Shown: positions 1-6,424, numbered from the stretch's first letter. The stretch: 7,425 nucleotides of DNA from Candidatus Solibacter sp. (GCA_017883345.1 JADGNT010000234.1:1-7425); one strand, 5' to 3'. Notes: generated from the sequence alone by a model not told the origin. Program-made: numbers and translations.

Positions 1-557
1 TGACGGACTTTCTGGCCGTGGCGCGCACGCAGAATATCAATTCCAGCACGACCACCAATCGATATATTGTGGGCGTGACCGCGGAACTTCGGCTGCCCTT
101 CGGGCTCGGCGTGGAGGCCGACGTTCTCTACCGGCACTTCCGCTACAGTTCGAGCGGCGGCATCGGCAGCATCACCTCCAACTTCACCAGCATGGACACA
201 ACCGCCGGCGCGTGGGAGTTCCCGATTCTCGCCAAGTATCGCTTCGGGGGGAAGATCGTCCACCCGTTCGTCGCTGCCGGCGTGGCGTGGGACAAGCTGA
301 GCGGCCTGACGCAGACAGTCAAAAGCGTGGTGGCCAGTGTCACGAACTCCACCACCACGTCGAGCCCGGCCGAGTTGAACAATGACACGACGCGCGGCTT
401 CGTGATGGGCGGGGGGGTGGACGTGAAAGTGCTGGTGATCCACATCACGCCGGAAGTGCGGTTTACTCGTTGGGGCGCCAAGCACTTCATCGACCCGATC
501 GGCTTGCTGAACAGTAAGCAGAATCAAGCCGAATTCCTGCTGGGCATCACGTTCTAG
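1..557 (+). CDS. Outer-membrane beta-barrel protein, C-terminal part (5' end outside window)
   Basis: The reading frame is open from the left edge (first full codon at position 3) to TAG at 555-557, so the gene begins upstream. A GTG at 18 is in frame, but the protein reads sensibly through it (TDFLAVARTQN), so I do not take it as the start. The visible 184 or so residues alternate short amphipathic stretches with Gly/Asn/Ser/Thr-rich turns, for example IVGVTAELRLPFGLGVEADV, WEFPILAKYRF and PFVAAGVAWDKL. They finish in EFLLGITF with a terminal Phe. A C-terminal aromatic residue on a last beta-strand is the usual signal for BAM-dependent insertion into the outer membrane. This fits the small OmpA/OMP_b-brl type of 8-strand barrels, whose role is often structural or unknown. 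No signal peptide can be seen because the N-terminus is missing. Substrate and function cannot be read from the sequence. The next gene along is a mobile element starting directly after the stop. Confidence 0.75.
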   Translation, partial: TDFLAVARTQNINSSTTTNRYIVGVTAELRLPFGLGVEADVLYRHFRYSSSGGIGSITSNFTSMDTTAGAWEFPILAKYRFGGKIVHPFVAAGVAWDKLSGLTQTVKSVVASVTNSTTTSSPAELNNDTTRGFVMGGGVDVKVLVIHITPEVRFTRWGAKHFIDPIGLLNSKQNQAEFLLGITF

Positions 558-600
558 GTGGCATAAGGCTTCGCCTTGTGCAGGCGAGCGCCAACTCGCC
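558..600 (+). repeat. Left inverted terminal repeat / REP hairpins of the RAYT element
   Basis: The 34-bp repeat proper is 558-591. It opens with the tetranucleotide GTGG (558-561). A hairpin follows at 562-580: CA, a T-G wobble, then AAGGC (565-569) pairing with GCCTT (573-577) across a TTC loop. A second stem pairs GGCGAG (583-588) with CTCGCC (595-600) across a 6-base loop. A short foot tetranucleotide followed by an imperfect hairpin is the standard REP layout. The second stem reaches the last bases before the transposase stop codon. No T-tract follows, so it is not a textbook intrinsic terminator, although it could protect or end the mRNA of the upstream gene. Confidence 0.8.
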
Positions 601-1140
601 TATAACCCGAAGGCGCTGGACCACCGGTAATCCTCGGGTCGCTGCACCACTCCCGCACTCACGGGGTTCTCTTCTATATAGGCGATGATCCTCTCCGATT
701 GCCGCAGATCGCGCGACCAGTGATCGTACGACTCGTGCTGCCAGAACTGCCCCGTGCGCCGGAGGATGCGATTCGCCTCGTCGAGCCGTGTAGGCGCGCA
801 CGGAGCGATTGATGCTCGCCAACGGCACGTGTGGATCGACGAAAACGGGCACGTGGTTGGACATGATGACCCAGGCGCGGAGATCATAGAGCTTGAGCAC
901 CGCATCCGCGTGATGCAGCGCCGCTGCCACACAGCCTGCTACCCGGTCGTCTTTCAGCCACGTGGGACCGGACTGCGCTTTGTCTAAGATACGATCCTGA
1001 CGGACGAATTCACGCGCCGGATTGGGGTCACGGTGCGACTCGAAATATTCCTTGGGTAGCGACCCGTGCAGGCGCCAGGTCAGGAATATGGCGGCGCCCT
1101 CGGGTTGCCAGTGAGGGAGCGCACGTTCGTAGTAGGTCAT
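600..1140 (-). pseudogene. REP-associated tyrosine transposase (Y1_Tnp, RAYT), frameshifted
   Basis: From ATG at 1140 the first 120 codons encode a typical RAYT N-terminal half (MTYYERALPHWQPEG, IFLTWRLHGSLP, LKLYDLRAWVIMSNH). At 780 one extra C breaks the frame. Skipping it restores YTAR-EANRILRRTGQFWQ, then ESYDHWSRD, YIEENPVSAGVVQRPEDYRW and a TAG at 600-602, giving a 179-residue protein of usual RAYT length. Y138 in ESYDHW is the expected catalytic tyrosine. The metal-binding HUH motif, normally NHVH, reads NHVP here (H96, P98, codon 847-849), so the second His is lost as well. In the living family this enzyme nicks and moves REP/REPIN single-stranded DNA. A GTG at 1176 would lengthen the N-terminus but lies inside the terminal repeat; the ATG at 1140 matches the family start. 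No Shine-Dalgarno sequence is evident. Two independent lesions argue for real decay over a single sequencing error. Confidence 0.88.
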
Positions 1141-1143
1141 TGT

Positions 1144-1196
1144 TGCAGGCGACGGGCGAGCTGCGCTCGCCTGCACAAGGCAGAGCCTTATGCCAC
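1144..1196 (-). repeat. Right inverted terminal repeat / REP hairpins of the RAYT element
   Basis: This is the inverted partner of the left arm; the 34-bp match is 1163-1196. The outer hairpin pairs AAGGC (1177-1181) with GCCTT (1185-1189) across an AGA loop. Next to it GGCGAGC (1155-1161) pairs with GCTCGCC (1165-1171). An alternative 9-bp stem, TGCAGGCGA (1144-1152) with TCGCCTGCA (1167-1175), excludes that one. The foot CCAC at 1193-1196 is GTGG on the other strand. The segment lies just upstream of the transposase start codon and would form its leader if transcribed. Confidence 0.8.
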
Positions 1197-1234
1197 AACA
1201 TCTGTGCTTTAGATCTCTCTATATTCTCCTGTTT
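1197..1234. other. Short AT-rich spacer after the GH2 stop codon
   Basis: These 38 bp between the RAYT element and the GH2 stop (TAG at 1235-1237 on the - strand) are markedly AT-rich against the GC-rich surroundings. I see no hairpin with a T-tract here, so transcription of the hydrolase gene has no clear intrinsic terminator in the spacer. The REP hairpins of the neighbouring right arm are the nearest stable structures downstream. Confidence 0.4.
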
Positions 1235-3817
1235 CTATTTCTTCACGTTCCAGCCGTCCACTTCCACCACGGCTTTCGCCTTTCCTAAGTTCTGATAGGT
1301 CGCGGTGACCTGGCGCGTCTGGCCGGGGAACAGCGGGAAATAGTTATCTTCCCATAGGACTGGAAGCACCTCTTCTCCGTCCTTGTCCTTCTTCACTTTG
1401 AGGTATACCGCGAAAGCCAGCGACTTACTGGGATTGGTCACGGTGACGGTGGTCGAGTGGTCCGTCGATCTCGACGCCACCTTCAACGTTACGGGCGGCA
1501 GCGTTTCGAGCGCCGTGTAATCGGCAAAGGTCTTGGTAGGCGTCGTGTACCAGGTGCCTTTGTCCCACTGCAAGGTTTCCGGGGTGGTGGAGAACCAGTA
1601 GAAGTTCTCGCTGACGGTGTCGTCGGAGGGGTCTTCCAGCTTCAGGCTGAGAAACCACGTCCCGCTCAGGCCCACGATCTCGGGCAGGGTGAAGACGCGC
1701 GTGCTGCTGTCGGGTTCGGCATTCACCTTCGCCTCGCGCGAAAACTTGACGCTCATATCCAGGTTGTACGCCGTGGCGACCACTTTCATATTCGCGAAGG
1801 GCTGATAGAACGAGTTGACCACCACGATGGAGCGGTCGTCGTAGGAATACTGCACGTGCAGCGGCTCGCAGGCTTTCTTAACCCCGAAGTAAGAGCCGCC
1901 GGGGCGCAGGTACCAATCGTAGAGGTGCCAGATCATACCGGGCCAGGCGTTATTCAGCATCCATTGGATGACACCCGTGGACGTGTACTTATTGCGGCCG
2001 AAGGCCTCGAACATGGCGCGATGGCCTTCGTAGGCCATCACCTGCGCCTTGCGCGCGTACTCCTCGGCGGATTTCGCCGGCCCGTAGCGCTTAGTCAGCG
2101 CCTCGGTGAAGACGCCGATGTTCTTGAACTGGCCGCCGCCCGCGTGATAGTCCCAGTCGGAATTGATGGGCCACAACTTGTCCGCGGGCAGCATGCGGCG
2201 CAGGCTTTCGATGGGCGGCGGCGCGGGACCCGGGCTGGTCTCCGTATTGAAACCGTGCGCCCCGCCTGCCTTGGTATCGAGCAGCCAGTAGGACGGCGCG
2301 ACGTATTCATAGGGACCAGTCATCTTGACGCCGGTATCGCCGGCCGGAGTCTTCTTGGCGGTGGCGGAAGATTGATACGGGTTGGGCCACTCCACGTCTT
2401 TGATCACGTCGAGATAGAGTTGCTCGATCTTGGGCGGCGGAGGATTGTCGCTGCCGTAGAGCCAGTCGAACACCGAGGGGTGGCGCGCCAGGCGGCGCAG
2501 TTGATCGCGCAGGCTCTCGGCGGCCACCACCTCGTCTTCCTTATCCCACTGCGCCCACTTCTCCCAGTGATCGCAGCAGCACCAGCCGGCCAGCACCAGG
2601 ATGCCCATGCGGTCGCAGAGTTCCAGGAAGTGGTCGTCCTCCAATTTGCCCTCGAAGCGCACCGCGTTGAGGTTCATGTCGCGGACGTAGCGCAGCTCGG
2701 CCTCCTGGCGTTCCTCCGAAGAGCGCAGCAGCATATCGAAGGTGTAACCCGCGCCGCGGATCAGGATGTTCTTGCCGTTGATGTGGAACAGGCGATGGCC
2801 CTTGGCGTCGAGTTCGCTGGTGACTTCGCGAATGCCGAACTCGGTGTGGCTGGCGTCGCTGGTCTTGCCGCCCGTCTCGAAAGCAAGGTCGAGCGGGTAG
2901 AGGCTCTGCGCGCCCACCTGCGCCGGCCACCACAGGCGCGGGCTCGGGACCTTGAGCGGTGCGAAGTGGATCACCTTGGTTTCGTGCGCGGCCAATTTCA
3001 CGGGCTGCGAGAACTCCATCTTTTCGATTCTGCCCTTGAGCACGCCCTCGATGGGTTGCGCGGAGGCGTTCTTCACTTCGGCGCGTACGTTGAGTTGGGC
3101 GCCGAGTTGCAGACCGCCGGTCAGGTGCGTGGTCACCACGGGATAGCGTATGGCGACGGGCCCCGTGGCGGTGATCGAGACGTCGCGCCACAGTCCCATG
3201 CCCTTGTCCGGCGGCAACGGGTTCCAATCGACGAAGGTGATGGCGAGGTCGCCGGGCTCGGGCGGGAAGATCTCGATGGCGAGCGCGTTGCTGTCGCCGG
3301 GTTTGGCGGCGGCGGTGACGTCGAATTCAAAGAGACGCCAGGCCCCGGCGAGTTTGTCCGAAGCCGCGATCTGCTTGCCGTTCAGCCAGACGTTGGCGCG
3401 GAAGTTGATACCGTCGAAACCCAGCCACAGCGTCTTGCCCCGATACTCCGCGGGCAGTTTGAACTCGGTGCGGAACCACCACGATTTGCGGAAGGGGCTG
3501 TCGGCCGGCATAGGCGCGTTGGAGAAGTTGAATCCGATGGGGTAGCTGACGCCCGGCGCGGAGCGCAGGTTGGCGCCGAAGTACGGGTCGGGATAGACGC
3601 GCGCCGCCACCAGCGCGCTGAACACCGTGGATGGCAGGGTGGCGGGATGCCAGGCGCGCGGTGGGCGGAATCCGGTCACGGAGAGAGCGGCGCCGTTCTC
3701 GCGCACGTCGGCCGAGGACTGGATCGCCCAGTTCTGCCGCAGCAGCATTTTCGATTCCGGAGCGGCGAACGCCACGTGGGTAAGCAGAGCGGCGAGGAAG
3801 AAGGACCAGCAGCGCAT
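1235..3817 (-). CDS. Secreted glycoside hydrolase family 2, exo-beta-D-glucosaminidase (CsxA) subfamily
   Basis: This 860-residue GH2 enzyme most likely removes glucosamine from the non-reducing end of chitosan or chitooligosaccharides outside the cytoplasm. A Sec signal peptide covers residues 1-18 (hydrophobic core WSFFLAALL, cleavage after AFA). Domains in order: a sugar-binding jelly roll (about 28-220, with WLGFDGINFRANVWLNGKQI and MGLWRDV), an Ig-like domain (about 221-330), a TIM barrel (about 331-640) and two C-terminal Ig-like domains. The barrel has LYGSDNPP with D457 and HGFNTETSPG with E526. These match the Asp acid/base and Glu nucleophile reported for CsxA (D469, E541), whereas most GH2 enzymes use an Asn-Glu pair. 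GWCCCDHWEKW and KMTGPYEYVAPSYW also fit that subfamily. The CBM35 found at the end of CsxA is absent. ATG at 3815-3817 has GGAGGA 9 bases upstream. A beta-mannosidase-like specificity remains possible. Confidence 0.9.
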   Translation of the reverse strand: MRCWSFFLAALLTHVAFAAPESKMLLRQNWAIQSSADVRENGAALSVTGFRPPRAWHPATLPSTVFSALVAARVYPDPYFGANLRSAPGVSYPIGFNFSNAPMPADSPFRKSWWFRTEFKLPAEYRGKTLWLGFDGINFRANVWLNGKQIAASDKLAGAWRLFEFDVTAAAKPGDSNALAIEIFPPEPGDLAITFVDWNPLPPDKGMGLWRDVSITATGPVAIRYPVVTTHLTGGLQLGAQLNVRAEVKNASAQPIEGVLKGRIEKMEFSQPVKLAAHETKVIHFAPLKVPSPRLWWPAQVGAQSLYPLDLAFETGGKTSDASHTEFGIREVTSELDAKGHRLFHINGKNILIRGAGYTFDMLLRSSEERQEAELRYVRDMNLNAVRFEGKLEDDHFLELCDRMGILVLAGWCCCDHWEKWAQWDKEDEVVAAESLRDQLRRLARHPSVFDWLYGSDNPPPPKIEQLYLDVIKDVEWPNPYQSSATAKKTPAGDTGVKMTGPYEYVAPSYWLLDTKAGGAHGFNTETSPGPAPPPIESLRRMLPADKLWPINSDWDYHAGGGQFKNIGVFTEALTKRYGPAKSAEEYARKAQVMAYEGHRAMFEAFGRNKYTSTGVIQWMLNNAWPGMIWHLYDWYLRPGGSYFGVKKACEPLHVQYSYDDRSIVVVNSFYQPFANMKVVATAYNLDMSVKFSREAKVNAEPDSSTRVFTLPEIVGLSGTWFLSLKLEDPSDDTVSENFYWFSTTPETLQWDKGTWYTTPTKTFADYTALETLPPVTLKVASRSTDHSTTVTVTNPSKSLAFAVYLKVKKDKDGEEVLPVLWEDNYFPLFPGQTRQVTATYQNLGKAKAVVEVDGWNVKK

Positions 3818-3826
3818 ACGAAGATT

Positions 3827-3832
3827 TCCTCC
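3827..3832 (-). promoter_or_regulatory. Ribosome-binding site of the GH2 gene
   Basis: The - strand reads GGAGGA, 9 bases before the ATG of the hydrolase gene, a strong Shine-Dalgarno match that fixes the start. The same GGAGGAAAT string occurs a second time on the - strand at 3950-3958, as part of a repeated leader segment, but without the ATG after it. Confidence 0.75.
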
Positions 3833-3835
3833 ACT

Positions 3836-3860
3836 AAGAAAATTCCAGTGTAGTGGAATG
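3836..3860. repeat. 25-bp direct repeat, copy 1, with internal palindrome
   Basis: This segment is identical base for base to 3963-3987. Inside it ATTCCA (3842-3847) and TGGAAT (3854-3859) form an inverted repeat around a 6-base spacer GTGTAG. The similarity continues leftward through ATTTCCTCC (3824-3832), with only a short differing spacer (ACT here, GCAA in copy 2), so the repeated unit is about 37 bp. The copy sits between the GH2 ribosome-binding site and the REPIN and would be in the GH2 leader or promoter. The palindrome could be an operator, but nothing identifies a binding protein. Confidence 0.85.
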
Positions 3861-3949
3861 TGGGACAGACCATCGCCTTTTGTGGTCTGTCATGCCTCGC
3901 GAGAGCAGAGAAATTCGACAGACGACACAAACCGATCGTCTGTCCCACA
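3859..3949. repeat. REPIN-like element: two inverted REP hairpins
   Basis: The ends TGTGGGACAGAC (3859-3870) and GTCTGTCCCACA (3938-3949) are a perfect 12-bp inverted repeat. Within them are two hairpins of equal design. GACAGACCA (3864-3872) pairs with TGGTCTGTC (3883-3891), and GACAGACGA (3917-3925) pairs with TCGTCTGTC (3936-3944). Both have 9-bp stems and 10-base loops. The foot is GTGG on the left (3860-3863) and CCAC on the right (3945-3948). Two inverted REPs separated by a short linker make a REPIN, the form moved by RAYT enzymes. No gene lies inside it. It sits in the intergenic region between the divergent hydrolase and membrane-protein genes. Confidence 0.8.
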
Positions 3950-3962
3950 ATTTCCTCCGCAA

Positions 3963-3987
3963 AAGAAAATTCCAGTGTAGTGGAATG
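3963..3987. repeat. 25-bp direct repeat, copy 2, with internal palindrome
   Basis: This is a perfect copy of 3836-3860, 127 bp further right in the same orientation. It has the same palindrome, ATTCCA (3969-3974) and TGGAAT (3981-3986). ATTTCCTCC precedes it at 3950-3958, the counterpart of the GH2 ribosome-binding region in copy 1. It ends 47 bp before the start of the membrane-protein gene, so each divergent gene has one palindrome near its start. Confidence 0.85.
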
Positions 3988-4034
3988 CGCGCCTCGCGGG
4001 TCTTTGAGTTGAAGCGTCCGGGCTTCCACTATCC

Positions 4035-5483
4035 ATGGACTTCAGACGCTATTACTCCCTACTTATTTTGCCTGTCACTGCGCTGTTCGCCCTGTTATGG
4101 GCCGTCGCGCGGGCCTGCGTGCAGTCGATCACCATCGACGAGGCCGATACCTACCTTGTCTGGGTGGCGCGCCACGACCCGTCGCAATGGGAGGCTGCGT
4201 CCAACAATCACGTGCTGAATTCGCTGTTGATGCGGCTGTTCACCTCGGTCTTCGGGGTGAGCCATCTGTCCGTGCGGGCTCCCGCGCTACTGGGCGCGGC
4301 GCTCTACATTTTTGCGGCGTACCTGCTCTGCCGGAAGCTGGCGCCGGGACTCCGTGTGCAATGGCCGGTGTTTGTCTGCCTGGTGTACAATCCGTTCGTC
4401 TTCGACTATTTGGTGGCCGCGCGCGGATACGCTCTGGCGCTCGGATTTCTGATGGGCTCGCTCGCCATCGCGGCGTACACGCGGCTGGATGTGGCGGCGT
4501 GTGCCCTGTGCTCGGTCTGCGCGGCGCTTTCCTTCGCCGCCAACTTTTCGTTCGCATTCGTCAATGCGTTTGCGATGCTGGCGATTTTGACCTGGGCCTG
4601 CGCCCGCACGCAGGCGACCCAGACACGCGTCCGGTTCCTGGGCGCGTGCGTGCTGCCGGGACTGCTCGTGTCGGTTTTTCTGAGCCTCCCGGCAGTGCTT
4701 CACTGGCCCAAAGGCCAACTGGAATACGGAGCGCACTCGCTGCGCGAAATGTTCGCGACCGTCGCGCAGGCGTCCCTGTACCGGCTGAATCCACAGATCG
4801 TGAATCCGATGCTCTACCAGTTGCTGGAGCATGCGAAGCCGTTCCTTTTGGCGGCGCTTCTGGTGCTGGCTGTGTGGCAATGGATACGGTGGCGGCCGGC
4901 CATCTCCGGAGCGCTGCTTGGCATCCTGGCGGCAACCGTCGGCGCACACTGGCTGCTGCTGAAAGTGTTCCACGTGTCGCTGCCCATGGACCGGACGGCC
5001 ATCTGGATCGTGCCTCTGTGTGTGCTGGCGATCGGCGCCGCCGCGGCCAACCGGCGCGCGCTCACCGTAATGCTGTACGCGATGAGCTTCTATTTCGTGT
5101 TCTGCCTGCGGCTCAACTATTTCAAGGAGTGGGATTGGGACGCCGACGTGAATAAGATTTACCCGGTGCTGGCCTGGTACAACCACACGTACGGCGTGCG
5201 CGATGTGGCGAGCAATTGGATGTACGGCTCGTCGTTGAACTTCTACCGCGTGCAATCCGGCCGCGAGTCGTTTGGGGAAATCGAGAGCCCAATCCAACTC
5301 CCCACCGATCGTTCCCTCTACATTCTGTGCTACCCCTTCGACGAGGACTTCATCCGGCAGCAGCACCTGCGCGTGGTCTACCATGCCCCGAATACGGAGG
5401 CGGTGGTCGCGGTGCGGCCGGAAGCGGAAGCGGAGTGGATCGGAATGGGGCGGGCGGCCAGGGCAGCGATTTCGATAAACTAA
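4035..5483 (+). CDS. Multi-pass membrane protein, GT-C (PMT/ArnT, RgtA-D-like) glycosyltransferase family
   Basis: This is a 482-residue integral inner-membrane protein with roughly ten hydrophobic segments, the first at about residues 8-26, and a soluble C-terminal part from about residue 365. Just after the first segment, in the first extracytoplasmic loop, comes TIDEADTYL with the acidic pair D35-E36, followed by SNNHVLN (57-63) and SVRAPALLG. An acidic DE pair after TM1 is the usual metal- or donor-binding feature of GT-C enzymes, which move a sugar from a polyprenyl-phosphate donor onto a lipid or protein. YNPFVFDYLVAARGY (118-132) and PMDRTAIWIVPL (317-328) look like further family-conserved stretches. 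The acceptor cannot be inferred. ATG at 4035 is the first start that keeps TM1; it has no clear Shine-Dalgarno sequence. The gene diverges from the hydrolase and is followed after 7 bp by the DUF1080 gene, suggesting one transcript. Confidence 0.75.
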   Translation: MDFRRYYSLLILPVTALFALLWAVARACVQSITIDEADTYLVWVARHDPSQWEAASNNHVLNSLLMRLFTSVFGVSHLSVRAPALLGAALYIFAAYLLCRKLAPGLRVQWPVFVCLVYNPFVFDYLVAARGYALALGFLMGSLAIAAYTRLDVAACALCSVCAALSFAANFSFAFVNAFAMLAILTWACARTQATQTRVRFLGACVLPGLLVSVFLSLPAVLHWPKGQLEYGAHSLREMFATVAQASLYRLNPQIVNPMLYQLLEHAKPFLLAALLVLAVWQWIRWRPAISGALLGILAATVGAHWLLLKVFHVSLPMDRTAIWIVPLCVLAIGAAAANRRALTVMLYAMSFYFVFCLRLNYFKEWDWDADVNKIYPVLAWYNHTYGVRDVASNWMYGSSLNFYRVQSGRESFGEIESPIQLPTDRSLYILCYPFDEDFIRQQHLRVVYHAPNTEAVVAVRPEAEAEWIGMGRAARAAISIN

Positions 5484-5490
5484 GGCTTAC

Positions 5491-6420
5491 ATGAAACCAT
5501 TCAGCCTTGTTTGCCTGCTCGCCGCGGCGGCCCTGACACCGGCCGTTGCCCAGAAAGCCGATCCGTTCACCGGGCGATGGGACCTTGTGGTCACGCCCAA
5601 AGCCGCCAACGTCAAAGCCTATCCCGACTGGATGGAGGTCGGCTTGAAGGACGGCGCTCCAGCGGTCCGCATCCAGCCGCGTTCCGGCAGCGCGTTCTAT
5701 GCCAAGCAGTTCAAGGTGGAGGGTACCCACCTCAGCTTGCAGTGGGACAACGCCTCCATCACCTGGGATCTCGACCTCAAAGGCGGCAAACTCGCCGGCG
5801 TCGAAAAGCGCGGCGCCAGCGTGTTCGGGGATCTCGCCGGCGTGCGCGCGCCGCTGCTCAAGCGCGATCCGCCGAAGGCGTGGACCGCCGCCGAGCCGAT
5901 CTTCAACGGCAAGGATCTCACCGGATGGGAACCCACCGACCCGGCTCTGGCCAATCACTGGACGGTGAAGGACGGCGAGCTGGTCAACGAATCCAAGGGC
6001 GCCAACCTGAAAACCACGCGCAAGTTCGACGATTTCAAACTGCACATCGAATTCAACTGCCCCGATGACGGCAATAGCGGCATCTATCTGCGCGGCCGCT
6101 ACGAAGTCCAGGTGGAGTACGAGAAGGTGGACGCCAACGACAAGTTTCACAGCATCGGGAGTGTCTACAGCATGCTCTCGCCGGCGGTGGAGTTGCCGCG
6201 CACGCCGGGCAAGTGGGAAAGCTTCGACATCACTTTGGGGGGCCGTTGGCTGACGGTGGTTCGCAACGGCGTCAAGACTATCGATAACCAGGAGATCGCC
6301 GGCACCACGGGCGGCGCGCTCGATTCCAACGAAGGCGAACCCGGCCCGTTCTACATACAGGGCGATCACACCGGCGGCATGAAGTACCGCAACATCACCA
6401 TCCAGGTCCCCAAGAAATAG
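5491..6420 (+). CDS. Secreted DUF1080 protein (3-keto-disaccharide hydrolase domain family)
   Basis: This 309-residue protein has a Sec signal peptide (1-20, core FSLVCLLAAAAL, cleavage after AVA). Residues about 24-125 form a beta-rich N-terminal region opening with DPFTGRWDL that I cannot assign to a named family. The DUF1080 domain (PF06439) covers about 133-306: PIFNGKDLTGWE (136-147), HWTVKDGEL, FDDFKLHIEF, NSGIYLRGRYEVQV (195-208) and YIQGDHTGGMKYRNI (288-302). The fold is a concanavalin-like beta-sandwich. Some members cleave 3-keto-glycosides, but most, like this one, have no proven substrate. With its signal peptide it should work in the periplasm or at the cell surface. ATG at 5491 follows the upstream stop by 7 bp, with TAAGG overlapping that stop as a weak ribosome-binding site. 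The permease gene begins 4 bp after its own stop. Confidence 0.85.
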   Translation: MKPFSLVCLLAAAALTPAVAQKADPFTGRWDLVVTPKAANVKAYPDWMEVGLKDGAPAVRIQPRSGSAFYAKQFKVEGTHLSLQWDNASITWDLDLKGGKLAGVEKRGASVFGDLAGVRAPLLKRDPPKAWTAAEPIFNGKDLTGWEPTDPALANHWTVKDGELVNESKGANLKTTRKFDDFKLHIEFNCPDDGNSGIYLRGRYEVQVEYEKVDANDKFHSIGSVYSMLSPAVELPRTPGKWESFDITLGGRWLTVVRNGVKTIDNQEIAGTTGGALDSNEGEPGPFYIQGDHTGGMKYRNITIQVPKK

Positions 6421-6424
6421 CCAG

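Larger units (their letters stand above)
558..1196 (-). mobile_element. RAYT-carrying REP element with 34-bp inverted terminal repeats
   Basis: Two 34-bp arms, 558-591 and 1163-1196, are inverted copies of each other with 32 of 34 positions identical. They enclose one transposase gene on the - strand. The outermost bases read GTGG...CCAC, and each arm folds into small hairpins. The left arm starts on the base after the stop codon of the beta-barrel gene, and the right arm ends 38 bp before the stop of the convergent hydrolase gene. The element therefore fills the space between two convergent genes without breaking either. RAYTs are single-copy domesticated relatives of IS200/IS605 transposases flanked by inverted REP sequences; that part is family knowledge. 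I see no target-site duplication, as expected for this class. The encoded transposase is broken, so the unit is probably immobile on its own. Confidence 0.8.

Noticed and set aside
558..600. Intrinsic terminator for the beta-barrel gene
   Set aside because: The hairpins are there but no T-tract follows, and the same structure is repeated at the other end of the element, so REP is the better reading.
754..987. Small + strand ORF inside the RAYT element
   Set aside because: It is antisense to conserved RAYT blocks, has no ribosome-binding site and has no recognisable feature.
1457..3853. Long + strand open frame of nearly 800 codons opposite the GH2 gene
   Set aside because: It is the antisense shadow of a high-GC gene: Arg/His/Gly/Val-rich, without domain-like blocks, while the - strand gives a full GH2 enzyme with signal peptide and ribosome-binding site.
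3676..3948. Possible short overlapping - strand ORF starting at GTG after the second GGAGGAAAT copy and running through the REPIN into the GH2 start region
   Set aside because: The spacing from the Shine-Dalgarno copy is plausible, but the product is a translation of REPIN hairpins and the frame-shifted hydrolase start, with no recognisable protein features. Chance read-through of the duplicated leader explains it.
3836..3987. Minimal CRISPR array (two 25-bp repeats)
   Set aside because: There are only two copies, and the 102-bp interval is filled by a REPIN, not by a spacer. There are no cas genes in the window.
3990..4034. Sigma-70 type promoter upstream of the membrane-protein gene
   Set aside because: TTGAGT and a distant ACTATC are weak matches that would put the transcript start at or inside the start codon.
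4287..5384. Long - strand open frame opposite the membrane-protein gene
   Set aside because: The composition is His/Arg/Gln-rich with no hydrophobic or domain pattern, whereas the + strand encodes a coherent multi-pass membrane protein. It is a codon-bias shadow.
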